From: Pseudoduganella albidiflava
GTDB lineage: Bacteria > Pseudomonadota > Gammaproteobacteria > Burkholderiales > Burkholderiaceae_D
DNA length: 64,000 bases
NCBI RefSeq assembly: GCF_004322755.1
Contig: NZ_CP036401.1
Coordinates: 3,038,001 to 3,102,000, forward strand
Direction: 5' to 3'
Shown one piece after another: positions 1-8,968 of this stretch; position 1 is the stretch's first letter; every line of letters begins with the position of its first letter. The translations under genes were made by a program, and so were the position numbers. A model generated the notes under the pieces. The model did no database searches. It saw nothing but the letters and a program-made list of their open reading frames with translations, and was not told where the DNA came from.

Positions 1-154
1 GCTGAAGTACTACTACAGCGATCGCCGCCGCCTGGCCGAAGTGGAAGCTCTTGTATTGGAAGAAAACGTCGTCACTTATGTCCTGGGCCTGTCCAAGACG
101 TCGGCGAAGGAAGTGCCGTTCGACGAATTGATGGGAAGCGCAGCGCAGGGCTAA
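1..154 (+). CDS. tig: Trigger factor, C-terminal end (partial)
   Basis: An open frame enters from the left edge and ends at TAA 152-154, giving about 50 C-terminal residues. It contains [22 protein letters not shown] and then a short polar tail; this resembles the final helices of the ribosome-bound chaperone trigger factor. Trigger factor catalyses prolyl isomerisation and holds nascent chains at the ribosome exit. The position directly before clpP, clpX and lon is the classical bacterial order and is the main support. Only the last part is visible, so domain content cannot be checked. Confidence 0.85.
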   Translation, partial: LKYYYSDRRRLAEVEALVLEENVVTYVLGLSKTSAKEVPFDELMGSAAQG

Positions 155-248
155 GTCCCCCTGTCGTACAAACATCCGGCGCCGGCCGGCTGACGGTTGC
201 GTGAAAATGCATACTGCAGCCGGCCGGTGCGCTTCACAAGGAAAAGGA

Positions 249-875
249 ATGATCGGAATGAACCGCAATCCGGCACTGGACACGGAAATGCTCGGCCTGG
301 TGCCGATGGTCATCGAACAGAGCGGCCGCGGCGAGCGCTCGTATGACATCTACTCGCGCCTCCTGAAGGAGCGCGTGATCTTCATGGTCGGCCCGGTCAA
401 CGACCAGATGGCCAACCTGATCGTGGCCCAGCTGCTGTTCCTGGAAAGCGAAAATCCCGACAAGGATATCTCGCTGTACATCAATTCGCCCGGTGGTTCG
501 GTTTCGGCCGGCCTGGCGATTTTCGACACGATGCAGTTCATCAAGCCGGACGTCTCGACGCTGTGCACGGGCATGGCCGCCTCGATGGGCGCGTTCCTGC
601 TGGCCGCCGGCGCGAAAGGCAAGCGTTTCTCGCTGCCGAACTCGCGCATCATGATCCACCAGCCGTCCGGTGGTTCGCAGGGCCAGGCATCGGATATCGA
701 AATCCAGGCCAAGGAAATCCTGTACCTGCGCCATCGCCTGAACAGCATCCTGGCCGAGCGCACGGGCCAGACCATCGACCAGATCGCCAAGGATACGGAC
801 CGCGACCGCTTCATGTCCGGTGACGAGGCTGCCGAGTATGGCCTGATCGATAAGGTGTTGACGACCCGCGCTTGA
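249..875 (+). CDS. clpP: ATP-dependent Clp protease proteolytic subunit ClpP
   Basis: This is the serine peptidase subunit of the ClpXP/ClpAP protease in the cytoplasm. From ATG 249 the product is 208 residues, matching the usual length of about 207. The catalytic triad is visible as Ser112 in GMAASMGAF, His137 in MIHQP and Asp186 in TDRDRF. An AAGG at 238-241 lies 7 nt before ATG 249. ATG 258 is a possible alternative start, and the upstream in-frame ATG at 201 adds 16 residues unlike any ClpP, so it was not chosen. The gene sits 94 bp after tig and is followed by a strong terminator at 924, so it can be transcribed apart from clpX, which lies 593 bp further on. Confidence 0.97.
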   Translation: MIGMNRNPALDTEMLGLVPMVIEQSGRGERSYDIYSRLLKERVIFMVGPVNDQMANLIVAQLLFLESENPDKDISLYINSPGGSVSAGLAIFDTMQFIKPDVSTLCTGMAASMGAFLLAAGAKGKRFSLPNSRIMIHQPSGGSQGQASDIEIQAKEILYLRHRLNSILAERTGQTIDQIAKDTDRDRFMSGDEAAEYGLIDKVLTTRA

Positions 876-923
876 TGCATCACAAGCGGTGGCCAGCGCA
901 TCGCAGTGAAAACGCGAAAATTA

Positions 924-960
924 CGCCCGGACGCCACACCGTTCCGGGCGTTTTATTTTT
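924..960 (+). terminator. Intrinsic terminator after clpP
   Basis: CGCCCGGA at 924-931 pairs with TCCGGGCG at 943-950 across an 11-nt loop. TTTTATTTTT follows at 951-960. The hairpin lies 48 bp after the clpP stop codon. Confidence 0.9.
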
Positions 961-1468
961 ATTTCGGGTAGCATGTGGTTGTGTGCAGGACTTCTTGCCC
1001 GATCACACGCTCTGCCTGCAGGTCGCGTGAAGTTCTGCCGAGGTATGCAGCAAGCAAGTTGATGGGGTTTGGTGGTTCCTTGCGCTAGTGTCATGCAGCA
1101 TCACGCAGCGCGCTGAGTACAGTGTTATGCATACAGTGTTATGCGTGCAGTGTTACGCGCGGTGAGTTTGCTTAGTGTGATGCGTAGTGAGTATGCTCAG
1201 TGCGTGATGCGCAGTGAGTATGCGCAGTGAGTATGTTCAGCTTGTTATGTGCAGTGTGTTATGTGGCGTTACCTGTAATGTACCTGGTAATGTAGTCTTT
1301 CATGCACCCGGTGACGTTAATACACTAGGTGACATATCTCGTAACGTATTTCGCAATGACCGCTTGGCAATAGGCTCAATGGATTACCCCCGATACATCC
1401 GGCAACACTTCCAGCGGCAGTTCAGCAACCCGTGCAGCACCTATTCTTGTAACTAAAGAAAACGTCCC
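961..1468 (+). other. Unusually long clpP-clpX intergenic region
   Basis: No supported gene lies here. The stretch is much longer than a simple clpP-clpX spacer and is visibly less GC-rich than its surroundings. Its core is a degenerate tandem array (1121-1265). Looser repeats continue after it, for example acctgtaatgt at 1271-1281 followed by acctggtaatgt at 1282-1293. An 80-residue open frame at 1214-1456 is only a translation of the repeats. The clpX promoter must lie here, but I could not identify a clear -35/-10 pair. Confidence 0.7.
1121..1265. repeat. Degenerate tandem array, about 13-bp unit, 11 copies
   Basis: Units of the form AGTG-T-ATGC-C begin near 1121, 1135, 1149, 1162, 1174, 1186, 1199, 1213, 1226, 1239 and 1252. 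Examples are agtgttatgc, agtgttacgc, agtgagtatg and agtgtgttatg. Unit length drifts between 12 and 14 bp. The array lies wholly between clpP and clpX and codes for nothing recognisable. Confidence 0.85.
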
Positions 1469-2737
1469 ATGTCCGACAAAAAATCTTCCAGCGGCGAAAA
1501 ACTTCTGTACTGCTCCTTCTGCGGCAAGAGCCAGCACGAGGTCAAGAAGCTGATCGCCGGGCCCTCCGTCTTCATCTGCGACGAGTGCATTGATTTGTGC
1601 AATGACATCATCCGCGACGAGACGTCCAGCATCGAATCCGTTACGGGCGCCAAGTCGGACTTGCCGACGCCCCACGAGATCGCCGAGCTGCTGAACCAGT
1701 ATGTGATCGGCCAGCAGACGGCCAAGCGCATCCTGTCGGTGGCCGTGTACAACCACTACAAACGCCTGAAGCACCTGGGCAAGAAAGACGACGTCGAACT
1801 GGCGAAGAGCAACATCCTGCTCGTGGGCCCCACCGGCTCCGGCAAGACCCTGCTGGCGCAAACGCTGGCCCGCATGCTGAACGTGCCGTTCGTGATCGCC
1901 GACGCCACCACGCTGACCGAAGCGGGCTACGTGGGCGAAGACGTCGAGAACATCATCCAGAAGCTGCTGCAGAGCTGCAACTACGATGTCGAGAAAGCCC
2001 AGCGGGGCATCGTCTACATCGACGAGATCGACAAGATTTCGCGCAAGTCCGACAATCCGTCGATTACCCGCGACGTGTCGGGCGAAGGCGTGCAGCAAGC
2101 CCTGCTGAAGCTGATCGAAGGCACCATGGCTTCCGTGCCGCCGCAGGGTGGCCGCAAGCATCCTAACCAGGACTTCGTGCAGATCGACACGACGAACATC
2201 ATGTTCATCTGCGGCGGCGCGTTCGACGGCCTGGCGAAGATCATCTCGAACCGGTCGGAGAAGAGCGGCATCGGCTTCTCGGCCACCGTGAAGAGCAAGG
2301 AACAGCGCTCGAACAGCGATATCCTGCTCGAGGCGGAACCGGAAGACCTGATCAAGTTCGGCCTGATTCCCGAGCTGGTGGGCCGCCTGCCGGTGGTGGC
2401 CACGCTGGCCGAGCTGACGGAAGAGGCGCTGATCCAGATCCTCGTCGAGCCGAAGAACGCGTTGATCAAGCAGTACAGCAAGCTGCTGGAAATGGAAGGC
2501 GCGGAACTGGAAATCCGCCCCGCCGCGCTGCATGCCATCGCCCGCAAGGCGCTGGCGCGCAAGACCGGCGCCCGCGGCCTGCGTTCGATCCTGGAACATG
2601 CGCTGCTCGATATCATGTATGACCTGCCGAATCAGCAGAATGTCACGAAAGTGGTTATCGACGAAAACACCATTACCCAGGGTGCAAAGCCGTTGTTGAT
2701 TTATCAGGAATCGCCGAAAGCATCCGGCGAAAATTGA
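1469..2737 (+). CDS. clpX: ATP-dependent Clp protease ATP-binding subunit ClpX
   Basis: ClpX is the AAA+ unfoldase that feeds substrates to ClpP. The 422 residues match the family length. The N-terminal zinc-binding domain shows Cys15, Cys18, Cys37 and Cys40. The AAA+ core shows Walker A GPTGSGKT at 120-127, the pore-1 loop GYVG at 153-156 and Walker B around IVYIDE at 181-186. A conserved IGF-type ClpP-docking loop is present in SGIGFSA. The start ATG 1469 has only a weak AAAGAAAA upstream. The stop codon overlaps a large nested inverted repeat. Confidence 0.97.
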   Translation: MSDKKSSSGEKLLYCSFCGKSQHEVKKLIAGPSVFICDECIDLCNDIIRDETSSIESVTGAKSDLPTPHEIAELLNQYVIGQQTAKRILSVAVYNHYKRLKHLGKKDDVELAKSNILLVGPTGSGKTLLAQTLARMLNVPFVIADATTLTEAGYVGEDVENIIQKLLQSCNYDVEKAQRGIVYIDEIDKISRKSDNPSITRDVSGEGVQQALLKLIEGTMASVPPQGGRKHPNQDFVQIDTTNIMFICGGAFDGLAKIISNRSEKSGIGFSATVKSKEQRSNSDILLEAEPEDLIKFGLIPELVGRLPVVATLAELTEEALIQILVEPKNALIKQYSKLLEMEGAELEIRPAALHAIARKALARKTGARGLRSILEHALLDIMYDLPNQQNVTKVVIDENTITQGAKPLLIYQESPKASGEN

Positions 2738-2770
2738 CCGGTGCGTGCAATTGCACTCTGCACACCGGTC
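2736..2770. promoter_or_regulatory. Nested inverted repeat overlapping the clpX stop codon
   Basis: GACCGGTG at 2736-2743 is the exact reverse complement of CACCGGTC at 2763-2770. Between them lies a perfect 12-bp palindrome, GTGCAATTGCAC, at 2745-2756. The outer arm overlaps the end of clpX. No U-tract follows on the + strand, so this is not a standard terminator for clpX. It may be a structured 3' end or a protein-binding site. Confidence 0.6.
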
Positions 2771-2844
2771 AAAAAAAGCGTTTTGCATCCGTAGAGCAAC
2801 GCAGTACAATCGAAACCAATAAGAGAAGCAGGCTTCATTCGGAA

Positions 2845-2881
2845 AGCCACTCGCGGCGCTCGTCGCGCGTGGCTTTTTTTA
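2845..2881 (+). terminator. Intrinsic terminator after clpX
   Basis: AGCCAC at 2845-2850 and CGCG at 2852-2855 pair with CGCG at 2864-2867 and GTGGCT at 2869-2874. A run of T follows at 2873-2880. It separates clpX from lon. Confidence 0.85.
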
Positions 2882-3022
2882 TTTGTTGCTGCTGTCTTTT
2901 AGAGCAGCGCTGCCAATGTTTTCAACAAAGATTATGTGTTGAGAAGAATTATTCCGGCGGCGGGTCTTGTGATTCGGCTGCGAGTGCCTACATCATAAAC
3001 ATGCTTTTACATAAGGTACGCC

Positions 3023-5434
3023 ATGACAACTTCCAAATTAACTGAGCAGACCCAACTGCCGTTGTTGCCTTTACGGGATGTCGTCGTTTTCCCGCATATG
3101 GTGATACCCCTGTTCGTGGGGCGTCCAAAATCGATCAAGGCGCTGGAAGCGGCAATGGAGCAGGGCAAGAGCATCATGCTTGCCGCACAAAAGGCTGCCG
3201 CCAAGGACGAACCTTCTCCTACCGACATTTATGAAATCGGCTGCGTCGCCAACATCCTGCAAATGCTGAAGCTGCCGGACGGCACCGTGAAGGTGCTCGT
3301 CGAAGGCGCCCAGCGCGCACGCATCCGCAAGATTACCGATACCCCCACGCACTTCGTGGCCGAGCTGCAGCCCCTGGATTCGGAAATCGGCGACGATTCC
3401 GAGATCGAGGCAATGCGCCGCGCGATCGTGCAGCAGTTCGACCAGTACGTCAAACTGAACAAGAAGATCCCGCCCGAGATCCTGGCTTCGCTGTCGGGCA
3501 TCGACGATGCCGGCCGCCTGGCCGACACGGTTGCGGCGCACCTGCCGCTGAAACTGGAACAGAAGCAGGTCATCCTGGAGATCTTCAACGTCGCCAAGCG
3601 GCTCGAGCACCTGCTCGGCCAGCTGGAAGGCGAGCTGGACATCCTGCAGGTCGAGAAGCGCATCCGTGGCCGCGTCAAGCGCCAGATGGAAAAGTCGCAG
3701 CGCGAGTACTACCTCAACGAACAGGTGAAAGCGATCCAGAAGGAACTCGGCGAGGGCGAGGATGGTGCCGATTTCGACGAGCTGGAAAAGAAGGTGCTGG
3801 CCGCCAAGATGCCGAAGGAGGCGCTGGACAAGGCCAATGCCGAGCTGAAGAAGCTGAAGCTGATGTCGCCGATGTCCGCCGAAGCCACCGTCGTGCGCAA
3901 CTACATCGATACGCTGGTGTCGCTGCCATGGAAGAAGAAGTCCAAGGTGAACAGCGACCTGGCGAACGCCGAGAAAGTGCTGGAAACGGACCACTATGGC
4001 CTCGAGAAGGTCAAGGAACGCATCCTGGAATACCTCGCGGTGCAGCAGCGCGTGGACAAGCTGAAGGCGCCGATCCTGTGCTTCGTCGGTCCTCCGGGCG
4101 TCGGCAAGACGTCGCTGGGCCAGTCGATCGCCCGCGCCACCAACCGCAAGTACGTGCGGATGGCACTGGGCGGCGTGCGCGACGAAGCCGAGATCCGCGG
4201 CCACCGCCGTACCTACATCGGCTCGATGCCGGGCAAGGTGCTGCAGTCGCTGTCGAAGGTCGGCGTGCGCAATCCGCTGTTCCTGCTGGACGAGATCGAC
4301 AAGATGGGCGCGGACTTCCGCGGCGATCCGTCGTCGGCCCTGCTCGAAGTGCTGGACCCGGAACAGAACCACACGTTCTCGGACCACTACATCGAGGTGG
4401 ACTTCGACCTGTCCGACGTGATGTTCGTGGCCACGTCGAACTCGTACAACATCCCGCCGGCGCTGCTGGACCGGATGGAAGTGATCCGCCTGTCGGGCTA
4501 CACCGAGGATGAGAAGACCAGCATCGCGCTGCGCTACCTGCTGCCGAAGCAGATCAAGAACAACGGCCTGAAGGAAGGCGAGGTGACCGTCAGCGAAGCC
4601 GCCATCCGCGACGTGATCCGCTACTACACCCGCGAAGCCGGCGTGCGTTCGCTGGAACGCGAAGTGTCGAAGATCTGCCGCAAGGTGGTCAAGCTGCTGC
4701 TGCTGAAGAAGACCGAGAAGAAGGTCGCCGTCACGCCGAAGAACCTGGACAAGTTCCTGGGCGTGCGCCGCTACGATTTCGGCGTGGCCGAGAAGGAAAA
4801 CCAGGTTGGCCAGGTGGTCGGTCTGGCGTGGACCGAAGTCGGTGGTGACCTGCTGACGATCGAATCGGTCACCATGCCGGGCAAGGGCGCGGTCATCCGC
4901 ACCGGTACCCTGGGCGACGTGATGAAGGAGTCGATCGAGGCGGCCCGCACCGTGGTGCGCAGCCGGGCACAGCGGCTGGGCATCAAGCCGGAGGTGTTCG
5001 AGAAGCAGGACATCCACATCCACGTGCCGGAAGGCGCGACGCCGAAGGATGGTCCGTCGGCGGGTATCGCGATGACAACGGCAATGGTGTCGGTGTTCAC
5101 GGGCATTCCTGTCCGTGCGGACGTGGCGATGACGGGCGAGATCACGCTGCGCGGCGAAGTGCTGCCGATCGGCGGCCTGAAGGAGAAGCTGCTGGCGGCG
5201 CATCGCGGCGGCATCAAGACGGTGCTGATCCCCGAGCAGAACGTGAAGGACCTGGCCGAGATCCCGGACAACGTCAAGAACAAGCTCGAGATCGTGCCGG
5301 TGCGCTGGATCGACAAGGTGCTGGAAGTGGCGCTGGAGCGCCAGCCGGAGCCGCTGGCCGAGGTGCCGGCGGTGGAACCGGTGGCGGCCGCTGCGCAAAA
5401 GCCGGACGGCCAGACGGAAGTGGTCAAGCACTGA
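3023..5434 (+). CDS. lon: Endopeptidase La (Lon protease)
   Basis: Lon is the cytoplasmic ATP-dependent protease that degrades misfolded and regulatory proteins. The 803 residues fit the LonA family (about 784 in E. coli, from memory). The order is an N-terminal LAN substrate domain (about 12-200), a coiled-coil linker (200-300), an AAA+ module with Walker A GPPGVGKT at 356-363 and Walker B FLLDEIDK near 420, and the protease domain. The Ser-Lys dyad is Ser679 in DGPSAG and Lys722 in GGLKEK. The C-terminus carries an Ala/Pro/Val-rich tail of about 30 residues. A terminator precedes the gene and another follows it, so it is probably monocistronic. Confidence 0.98.
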   Translation: MTTSKLTEQTQLPLLPLRDVVVFPHMVIPLFVGRPKSIKALEAAMEQGKSIMLAAQKAAAKDEPSPTDIYEIGCVANILQMLKLPDGTVKVLVEGAQRARIRKITDTPTHFVAELQPLDSEIGDDSEIEAMRRAIVQQFDQYVKLNKKIPPEILASLSGIDDAGRLADTVAAHLPLKLEQKQVILEIFNVAKRLEHLLGQLEGELDILQVEKRIRGRVKRQMEKSQREYYLNEQVKAIQKELGEGEDGADFDELEKKVLAAKMPKEALDKANAELKKLKLMSPMSAEATVVRNYIDTLVSLPWKKKSKVNSDLANAEKVLETDHYGLEKVKERILEYLAVQQRVDKLKAPILCFVGPPGVGKTSLGQSIARATNRKYVRMALGGVRDEAEIRGHRRTYIGSMPGKVLQSLSKVGVRNPLFLLDEIDKMGADFRGDPSSALLEVLDPEQNHTFSDHYIEVDFDLSDVMFVATSNSYNIPPALLDRMEVIRLSGYTEDEKTSIALRYLLPKQIKNNGLKEGEVTVSEAAIRDVIRYYTREAGVRSLEREVSKICRKVVKLLLLKKTEKKVAVTPKNLDKFLGVRRYDFGVAEKENQVGQVVGLAWTEVGGDLLTIESVTMPGKGAVIRTGTLGDVMKESIEAARTVVRSRAQRLGIKPEVFEKQDIHIHVPEGATPKDGPSAGIAMTTAMVSVFTGIPVRADVAMTGEITLRGEVLPIGGLKEKLLAAHRGGIKTVLIPEQNVKDLAEIPDNVKNKLEIVPVRWIDKVLEVALERQPEPLAEVPAVEPVAAAAQKPDGQTEVVKH

Positions 5435-5494
5435 CGTTGCTCTCGGCTGTGTGAGGAATGGGCCCTTGGGGCGCCTTCGGGCGCCTTCTCGGGG

Positions 5495-5523
5495 AAAACG
5501 GGCACCTGTTGTGCCCGTTTTTC
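5495..5523 (+). terminator. Intrinsic terminator after lon
   Basis: AAAACGGGCAC at 5495-5505 pairs with GTGCCCGTTTT at 5511-5521 around a 5-nt CTGTT loop. The final T run provides the U-tract. Confidence 0.9.
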
Positions 5524-5555
5524 ATTTCAGAGGCCGTTTTTTACATATTGACGCC

Positions 5556-5585
5556 TTGACACAGGGCAAGCCCCGCTTGTTTAAT
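5556..5585 (+). promoter_or_regulatory. Predicted sigma-70 promoter of the HU gene
   Basis: A perfect -35 TTGACA at 5556-5561 is followed after 18 bp by TTTAAT at 5580-5585 (5 of 6 matches). Transcription would begin near 5592 and leave a leader of about 95 nt before the GTG start at 5686. Confidence 0.65.
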
Positions 5586-5685
5586 ACGGCCTGAGATTTT
5601 TCTCTGCCTGGAAAATACCGTGGGCTTTCGCGAAAACGAAATAAACGGTATAAACGATTTAAACCTTTGTGACGGGGAACAAGCT

Positions 5686-5958
5686 GTGAACAAGACTGAA
5701 CTGATCGACCATATCGCCACTTCCGCTGATATCTCCAAGGCGGCCGCGGCGCGCGCCCTGGACGCAATGATCGATGGCGTAACCACTACTCTGGCCAAGA
5801 ACGACAGCGTGACCCTGGTCGGCTTCGGCACCTTCATGGTGAGCGAGCGCGCTGCCCGCACCGGCCGCAACCCGCGCACGAAGGAAGAGATCACGATCGA
5901 CGCAGCGAAAGTACCGAAATTTAAGGCTGGTAAAGCGCTGAAAGATGCAGTAAACTAA
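5686..5958 (+). CDS. hupB: HU family DNA-binding protein
   Basis: This is a 90-residue histone-like HU protein that bends and compacts DNA. It begins [10 protein letters not shown] and carries the GFGTF turn and the [11 protein letters not shown] beta-arm with its intercalating Arg-Asn-Pro. I chose GTG 5686 because it gives the canonical N-terminus and has GGGGA 10 nt upstream. A longer frame from ATG 5620 adds 22 residues absent from HU proteins. The lon-hup order is conserved in proteobacteria. A strong promoter of its own lies at 5556. Confidence 0.95.
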   Translation: MNKTELIDHIATSADISKAAAARALDAMIDGVTTTLAKNDSVTLVGFGTFMVSERAARTGRNPRTKEEITIDAAKVPKFKAGKALKDAVN

Positions 5959-6017
5959 TGGCCTTCGGTGGGCAGCCCAGCTGTTCACCGGTCGCCGGAA
6001 GTTGCAGCCATCGGCAT

Positions 6018-6093
6018 GGGCGCTTAGCTCAGTTGGTAGAGCGGATCCCTTACAAGGATTAGGTCGGGAGTTCGAGCCTCTCAGCGCCCACCA
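6018..6093 (+). tRNA. tRNA-Val (anticodon UAC)
   Basis: The acceptor stem GGGCGCT (6018-6024) pairs with AGCGCCC (6083-6089), followed by discriminator A and encoded CCA at 6091-6093. The D arm contains AGCTCAGTTGGTAGAGC. The anticodon loop CTTACAA places TAC at 6051-6053. The T arm has GTTCGAG. Confidence 0.97.
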
Positions 6094-6155
6094 GAAATTG
6101 CCGGCATGGTTGAAGTAACGGTGTAAATTGTTTTACTCGGTATTGTGCATTTGCT

Positions 6156-6232
6156 GGAGCGGTAGTTCAGTTGGTTAGAATACCGGCCTGTCACGCCGGG
6201 GGTCGCGGGTTCGAGCCCCGTCCGCTCCGCCA
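6156..6232 (+). tRNA. tRNA-Asp (anticodon GUC), copy 1
   Basis: GGAGCGG at 6156-6162 pairs with CCGCTCC at 6222-6228, with G73 and CCA encoded at 6230-6232. The anticodon stem CCGGC/GCCGG encloses CTGTCAC, giving GTC at 6190-6192. Confidence 0.97.
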
Positions 6233-6286
6233 GAAATGCCGATACCATGAAGTCGCGTCATCGTCTCCACCAGTGGGGACCTACCG

Positions 6287-6363
6287 GGAGCGGTAGTTCA
6301 GTTGGTTAGAATACCGGCCTGTCACGCCGGGGGTCGCGGGTTCGAGTCCCGTCCGCTCCGCCA
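6287..6363 (+). tRNA. tRNA-Asp (anticodon GUC), copy 2
   Basis: It is the same 77-nt molecule as the copy at 6156 apart from one T-loop base (GAGT instead of GAGC). GTC lies at 6321-6323 and CCA at 6361-6363. The 54-bp spacer between copies is unrelated to the spacer before copy 1. Confidence 0.97.
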
Positions 6364-6370
6364 GAATACA

Positions 6371-6398
6371 AAAAAGCCCGCGCACGCGGGCTTTTTTT
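6371..6398 (+). terminator. Terminator of the tRNA operon
   Basis: GCCCGC at 6376-6381 pairs with GCGGGC at 6386-6391 around a GCAC loop. A5 flanks the 5' side and T7 the 3' side, so it could act in both directions. It lies 7 bp after the last tRNA. Confidence 0.92.
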
Positions 6399-6815
6399 AT
6401 TCGCAGCGCAGCGGAGTGCTTCCCCTGCGGGAAGCACGGCGGGCACTCGAAGGGATTCGCTTACCAGCGAATCCGCGGCCGGCAGGATGTCGGCGAGTCC
6501 CGTCCCCATTCTCCGCGCGAAGCTCTGCTTCGCGAAGGCGCAGCCCTGCAAGCTCCGCGCTTGCTCACGCTTTCACCTCGCTCCGCTTCTTCAACCTCGC
6601 TCCGCTGCTTCCACCTCGCTCCGCTGCTTCCACCTCGCTACGCTGCTCCATCGCACGCACCGAGCCCACGCTCCGCTTTCCGACGCTGCGCTTCCCACGC
6701 TGCGCTTCCCACGCTCAGATCCACCGCTCCGCTCCCCACGCTCCGCTCCGACACTCCGCCCCATCCCATGCCCCGAACCCCCCACCCAACCTTGCCGTTT
6801 TTTCAAATGCTCACC
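6399..6815. other. Gene-free, pyrimidine-rich low-complexity region
   Basis: No supported gene lies here. Several overlapping open frames are translations of the repeats. The + strand is strongly C/T-biased from about 6560 to 6800 and contains a 19-bp and a 14-bp tandem array. The region ends at the promoter in front of ppiD. Confidence 0.7.
6575..6709. repeat. 19-bp and 14-bp tandem arrays
   Basis: The unit acctcgctccgctgcttcc starts at 6575, 6594, 6613 and 6632, an exact 19-bp period with a few substitutions. A related 14-bp unit, (g/c)acgctgcgcttcc, follows at 6682 and 6696. More diverged copies of cacgctccgct extend to about 6755. Confidence 0.85.
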
Positions 6816-6844
6816 TTGCTACATCGGAACACCGCCCCTATAAT
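6816..6844 (+). promoter_or_regulatory. Consensus sigma-70 promoter upstream of ppiD
   Basis: TTGCTA at 6816-6821 is followed after exactly 17 bp by a perfect TATAAT at 6839-6844. Transcription would start near 6851, only about 12 nt before a terminator hairpin. Confidence 0.75.
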
Positions 6845-6862
6845 CGCGTGAGCAGCGAAAGG

Positions 6863-6890
6863 GGCGAACGCTAACGTTCGCCTTTTTTTT
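6863..6890 (+). terminator. Terminator-like hairpin between the ppiD promoter and ppiD
   Basis: GGCGAACG at 6863-6870 pairs perfectly with CGTTCGCC at 6875-6882 around CTAA, followed by T8 at 6883-6890. The ppiD start codon is only 26 nt further on, leaving no room for a second promoter. Read-through or attenuation is therefore implied, or the short RNA is itself a product. Confidence 0.85.
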
Positions 6891-6916
6891 GTAATGCATA
6901 ACCTGATAAATTTGCC

Positions 6917-8851
6917 ATGTTTGAATTCATACGTACGCATCAGAAACTGATGCAGATTTTGCTGGCGATCGTGATCGTTCCATCGTTCGTATTCGTCGGC
7001 GTGCAGGGCTACGACAGCATGGGCGACAGCGCGACCACGCTCGCCAAGGTCGACGGCAAGCCGGTGACCCAGCAGGAGTTCGATAACGCGCTGCGCCGCC
7101 AGCTGGACCAGTACCGCCAGCGCTTCGGCGAGCAGTTCAACCAGAAGATGTTCGATACTCCGGAATTCCGCCAGAGCGTGCTGGACAACCTGATCGCGCA
7201 GCGCGCGGTCTCGTCCGAAGTCGCGCGCGGCCACCTGACGGTCAGCAACGCGGCGCTGCAGAAGGCGATCCTCGACAGCATCCAGGATATCCCCGGCATG
7301 ATCACGCCAGAAGGCAAGGTCGACATCGAGCGCTACCGCGCGATGCTGGCCAATAACAGCGGCCTGACGCCGGAAGGCTTCGAGCAGACGATGCGCCACG
7401 ACATGGCCGTGCAGCAGCTGGTCAGCGGCATCCAGGCCACCGCCTTCGCGCCGCGCACCGTCACCAAGCTGGTCACCGACCTGACCGAACAGGAACGCGA
7501 CGTGCAGGAACTGGCGATGCCGCTGCAGCAGTTCGTGGCCAACGTGAAAGTCACCGACGAGATGGTCAAGGCGTACTACGACAAGAACGCCAAGCTGTAC
7601 GCGCTGCCCGAGCAGGCCCGCATCGAATACGTGGTGCTCGATGCGAAAGCCATCGAAGGCCAGGTCAGCGTGAGCGACGACGAAGTGGCCGCGTTCTACA
7701 AGGCCAACCAGGCCCGCTACACGGCGCCCGAAGAGCGCCGCGCCAGCCATATCCTGGTGGCCGTCAACAAGGATGCCAAGGCGGCCGACAAGGCCGCGGC
7801 CAAGGCCACGGCCGAAGCCATCCTGGCGGACCTGAAGAAGGCCCCGGGCAGCTTCGCGCAAGTGGCCAAGGCCAAATCGGAAGATCCGGGTTCGGCCGAG
7901 CAGGGCGGCGACCTGGGCGTGATCGAGAAGGGCTCGCTGGTGCCTTCCGTGGAACAGTCGATCTTCGCGCTGAAGCAGGGCGAGATCAGCAACGTCGTCG
8001 AATCCGAGTTCGGTTACCACGTGATCACCGTGACGTCGCTGAAGCCCGCCGTGGTCAAGCCGATGGACGAGGTGAAGACCGAGATCGCCGCCGACCTGCG
8101 CAAGCAGAAGGCCGGCAAGAAGTACTCGGAAGTGGTGGAGACCTTCACCAATACGGTGTATGAGCAGGCCGACAGCCTGAAGCCCGTGGCGGACAAGCTG
8201 GGCCTGAAGATCGAGAGCGCCGAGAATGTCACGCGCACCCCGGCGGCGGGCGCCGCGCCGGCACCGTACAACAACGCCAAGTTCCTGACCGCGCTGTTCG
8301 CCGACGACGCCGTGAAGAACAAGCGCAATACCGAAGCGGTGGAAGTGGCGCCGAGCACGCTGGTGTCGGGCCGCATCGTCGAGTTCAAGCCGGCGTCGCA
8401 AAAGCCGCTGGCCGACGTGGCCGCCGAGATCCGCCAGCGCGTCACGGCCGAGGAAGCGATGAAGGCCGCCCGGGCCGCCGGCGAAGCCAAGCTGGCCGCG
8501 CTGAAGAAAGCCGACGACGCGACCGGCTTCAGCCCGGTGCAGGCCGTGTCGCGGGCCAAGGCCGAAGGCATGCCGCCGGCTGTCGCCCGCGCCGTGCTGA
8601 AAGCCGATACCTCGAAGCTGCCGGCCTATGTGGGCGTGGAATTGCCGGGCATGGGCTATGGCATCTACCGCATCAGCAAGGTGCACCAGCCGGCCGCCGC
8701 CGATGAAGCGCGCCTGGCCTCGGCCCGCGAACAGATCGGCAACATCGTCGCCCAGCAGGACATGCTGAACTACGTCGAAGTGCTGAAGGAAAAGGCCAAG
8801 GTCAAGATCCTGCGTCCGGTGACCGAGACGAAGGCGGACGGCGCCCAGTAA
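6917..8851 (+). CDS. ppiD: PpiD-like periplasmic foldase (SurA_N / PpiC rotamase)
   Basis: This is a 644-residue membrane-anchored peptidyl-prolyl isomerase chaperone that assists proteins emerging from the Sec translocon. A single N-terminal membrane helix lies at about residues 12-32 (ILLAIVIVPSFVFVGV). It is followed by a SurA-like chaperone domain (about 35-160) and a PpiC rotamase domain around 270-360 with RASHILVA and the GGDLG and FGYHVI motifs. The length and layout match E. coli PpiD (about 620). In E. coli ppiD also follows lon and hupB. Expression appears controlled by a promoter-hairpin leader at 6816-6890. Confidence 0.92.
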   Translation: MFEFIRTHQKLMQILLAIVIVPSFVFVGVQGYDSMGDSATTLAKVDGKPVTQQEFDNALRRQLDQYRQRFGEQFNQKMFDTPEFRQSVLDNLIAQRAVSSEVARGHLTVSNAALQKAILDSIQDIPGMITPEGKVDIERYRAMLANNSGLTPEGFEQTMRHDMAVQQLVSGIQATAFAPRTVTKLVTDLTEQERDVQELAMPLQQFVANVKVTDEMVKAYYDKNAKLYALPEQARIEYVVLDAKAIEGQVSVSDDEVAAFYKANQARYTAPEERRASHILVAVNKDAKAADKAAAKATAEAILADLKKAPGSFAQVAKAKSEDPGSAEQGGDLGVIEKGSLVPSVEQSIFALKQGEISNVVESEFGYHVITVTSLKPAVVKPMDEVKTEIAADLRKQKAGKKYSEVVETFTNTVYEQADSLKPVADKLGLKIESAENVTRTPAAGAAPAPYNNAKFLTALFADDAVKNKRNTEAVEVAPSTLVSGRIVEFKPASQKPLADVAAEIRQRVTAEEAMKAARAAGEAKLAALKKADDATGFSPVQAVSRAKAEGMPPAVARAVLKADTSKLPAYVGVELPGMGYGIYRISKVHQPAAADEARLASAREQIGNIVAQQDMLNYVEVLKEKAKVKILRPVTETKADGAQ

Positions 8852-8866
8852 TCCGCCAGGTACTGC

Positions 8867-8912
8867 CCACCCAACAAAAAAGCCACCGCGAGGTGGCTTT
8901 CTTGTTGGGTGG
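8867..8912. terminator. Bidirectional terminator between ppiD and mnmH
   Basis: AGCCACC (8881-8887) pairs with GGTGGCT (8892-8898) around GCGA. The stem is extended by outer arms CCACCCAAC (8867-8875) and GTTGGGTGG (8904-8912). A-rich and T-rich flanks allow termination of the two converging genes. Confidence 0.85.
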
Positions 8913-8968
8913 TGCACATGCCTGCAATCCCGTATCCCGGCGCGGCTGCCGGGTGCGCGTGGCGCCCT

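Noticed and set aside
1214..1456. 80-codon frame between clpP and clpX
   Set aside because: It translates the tandem repeats and has no ribosome-binding site or domain.
2734..3045. 103-codon frame linking clpX and lon
   Set aside because: It crosses a strong terminator, overlaps both genes and resembles no protein.
3071..5431. Open reading frame of 786 codons antisense to lon
   Set aside because: It is exactly antisense to a well-supported gene and is rich in His/Arg/Gln/Leu, the usual artefact of GC-rich codon bias. No domain is visible.
6306..6551. 81-codon minus-strand frame over the tRNA-Asp gene
   Set aside because: It is a well-known kind of spurious frame from reading through a tRNA gene and terminator.
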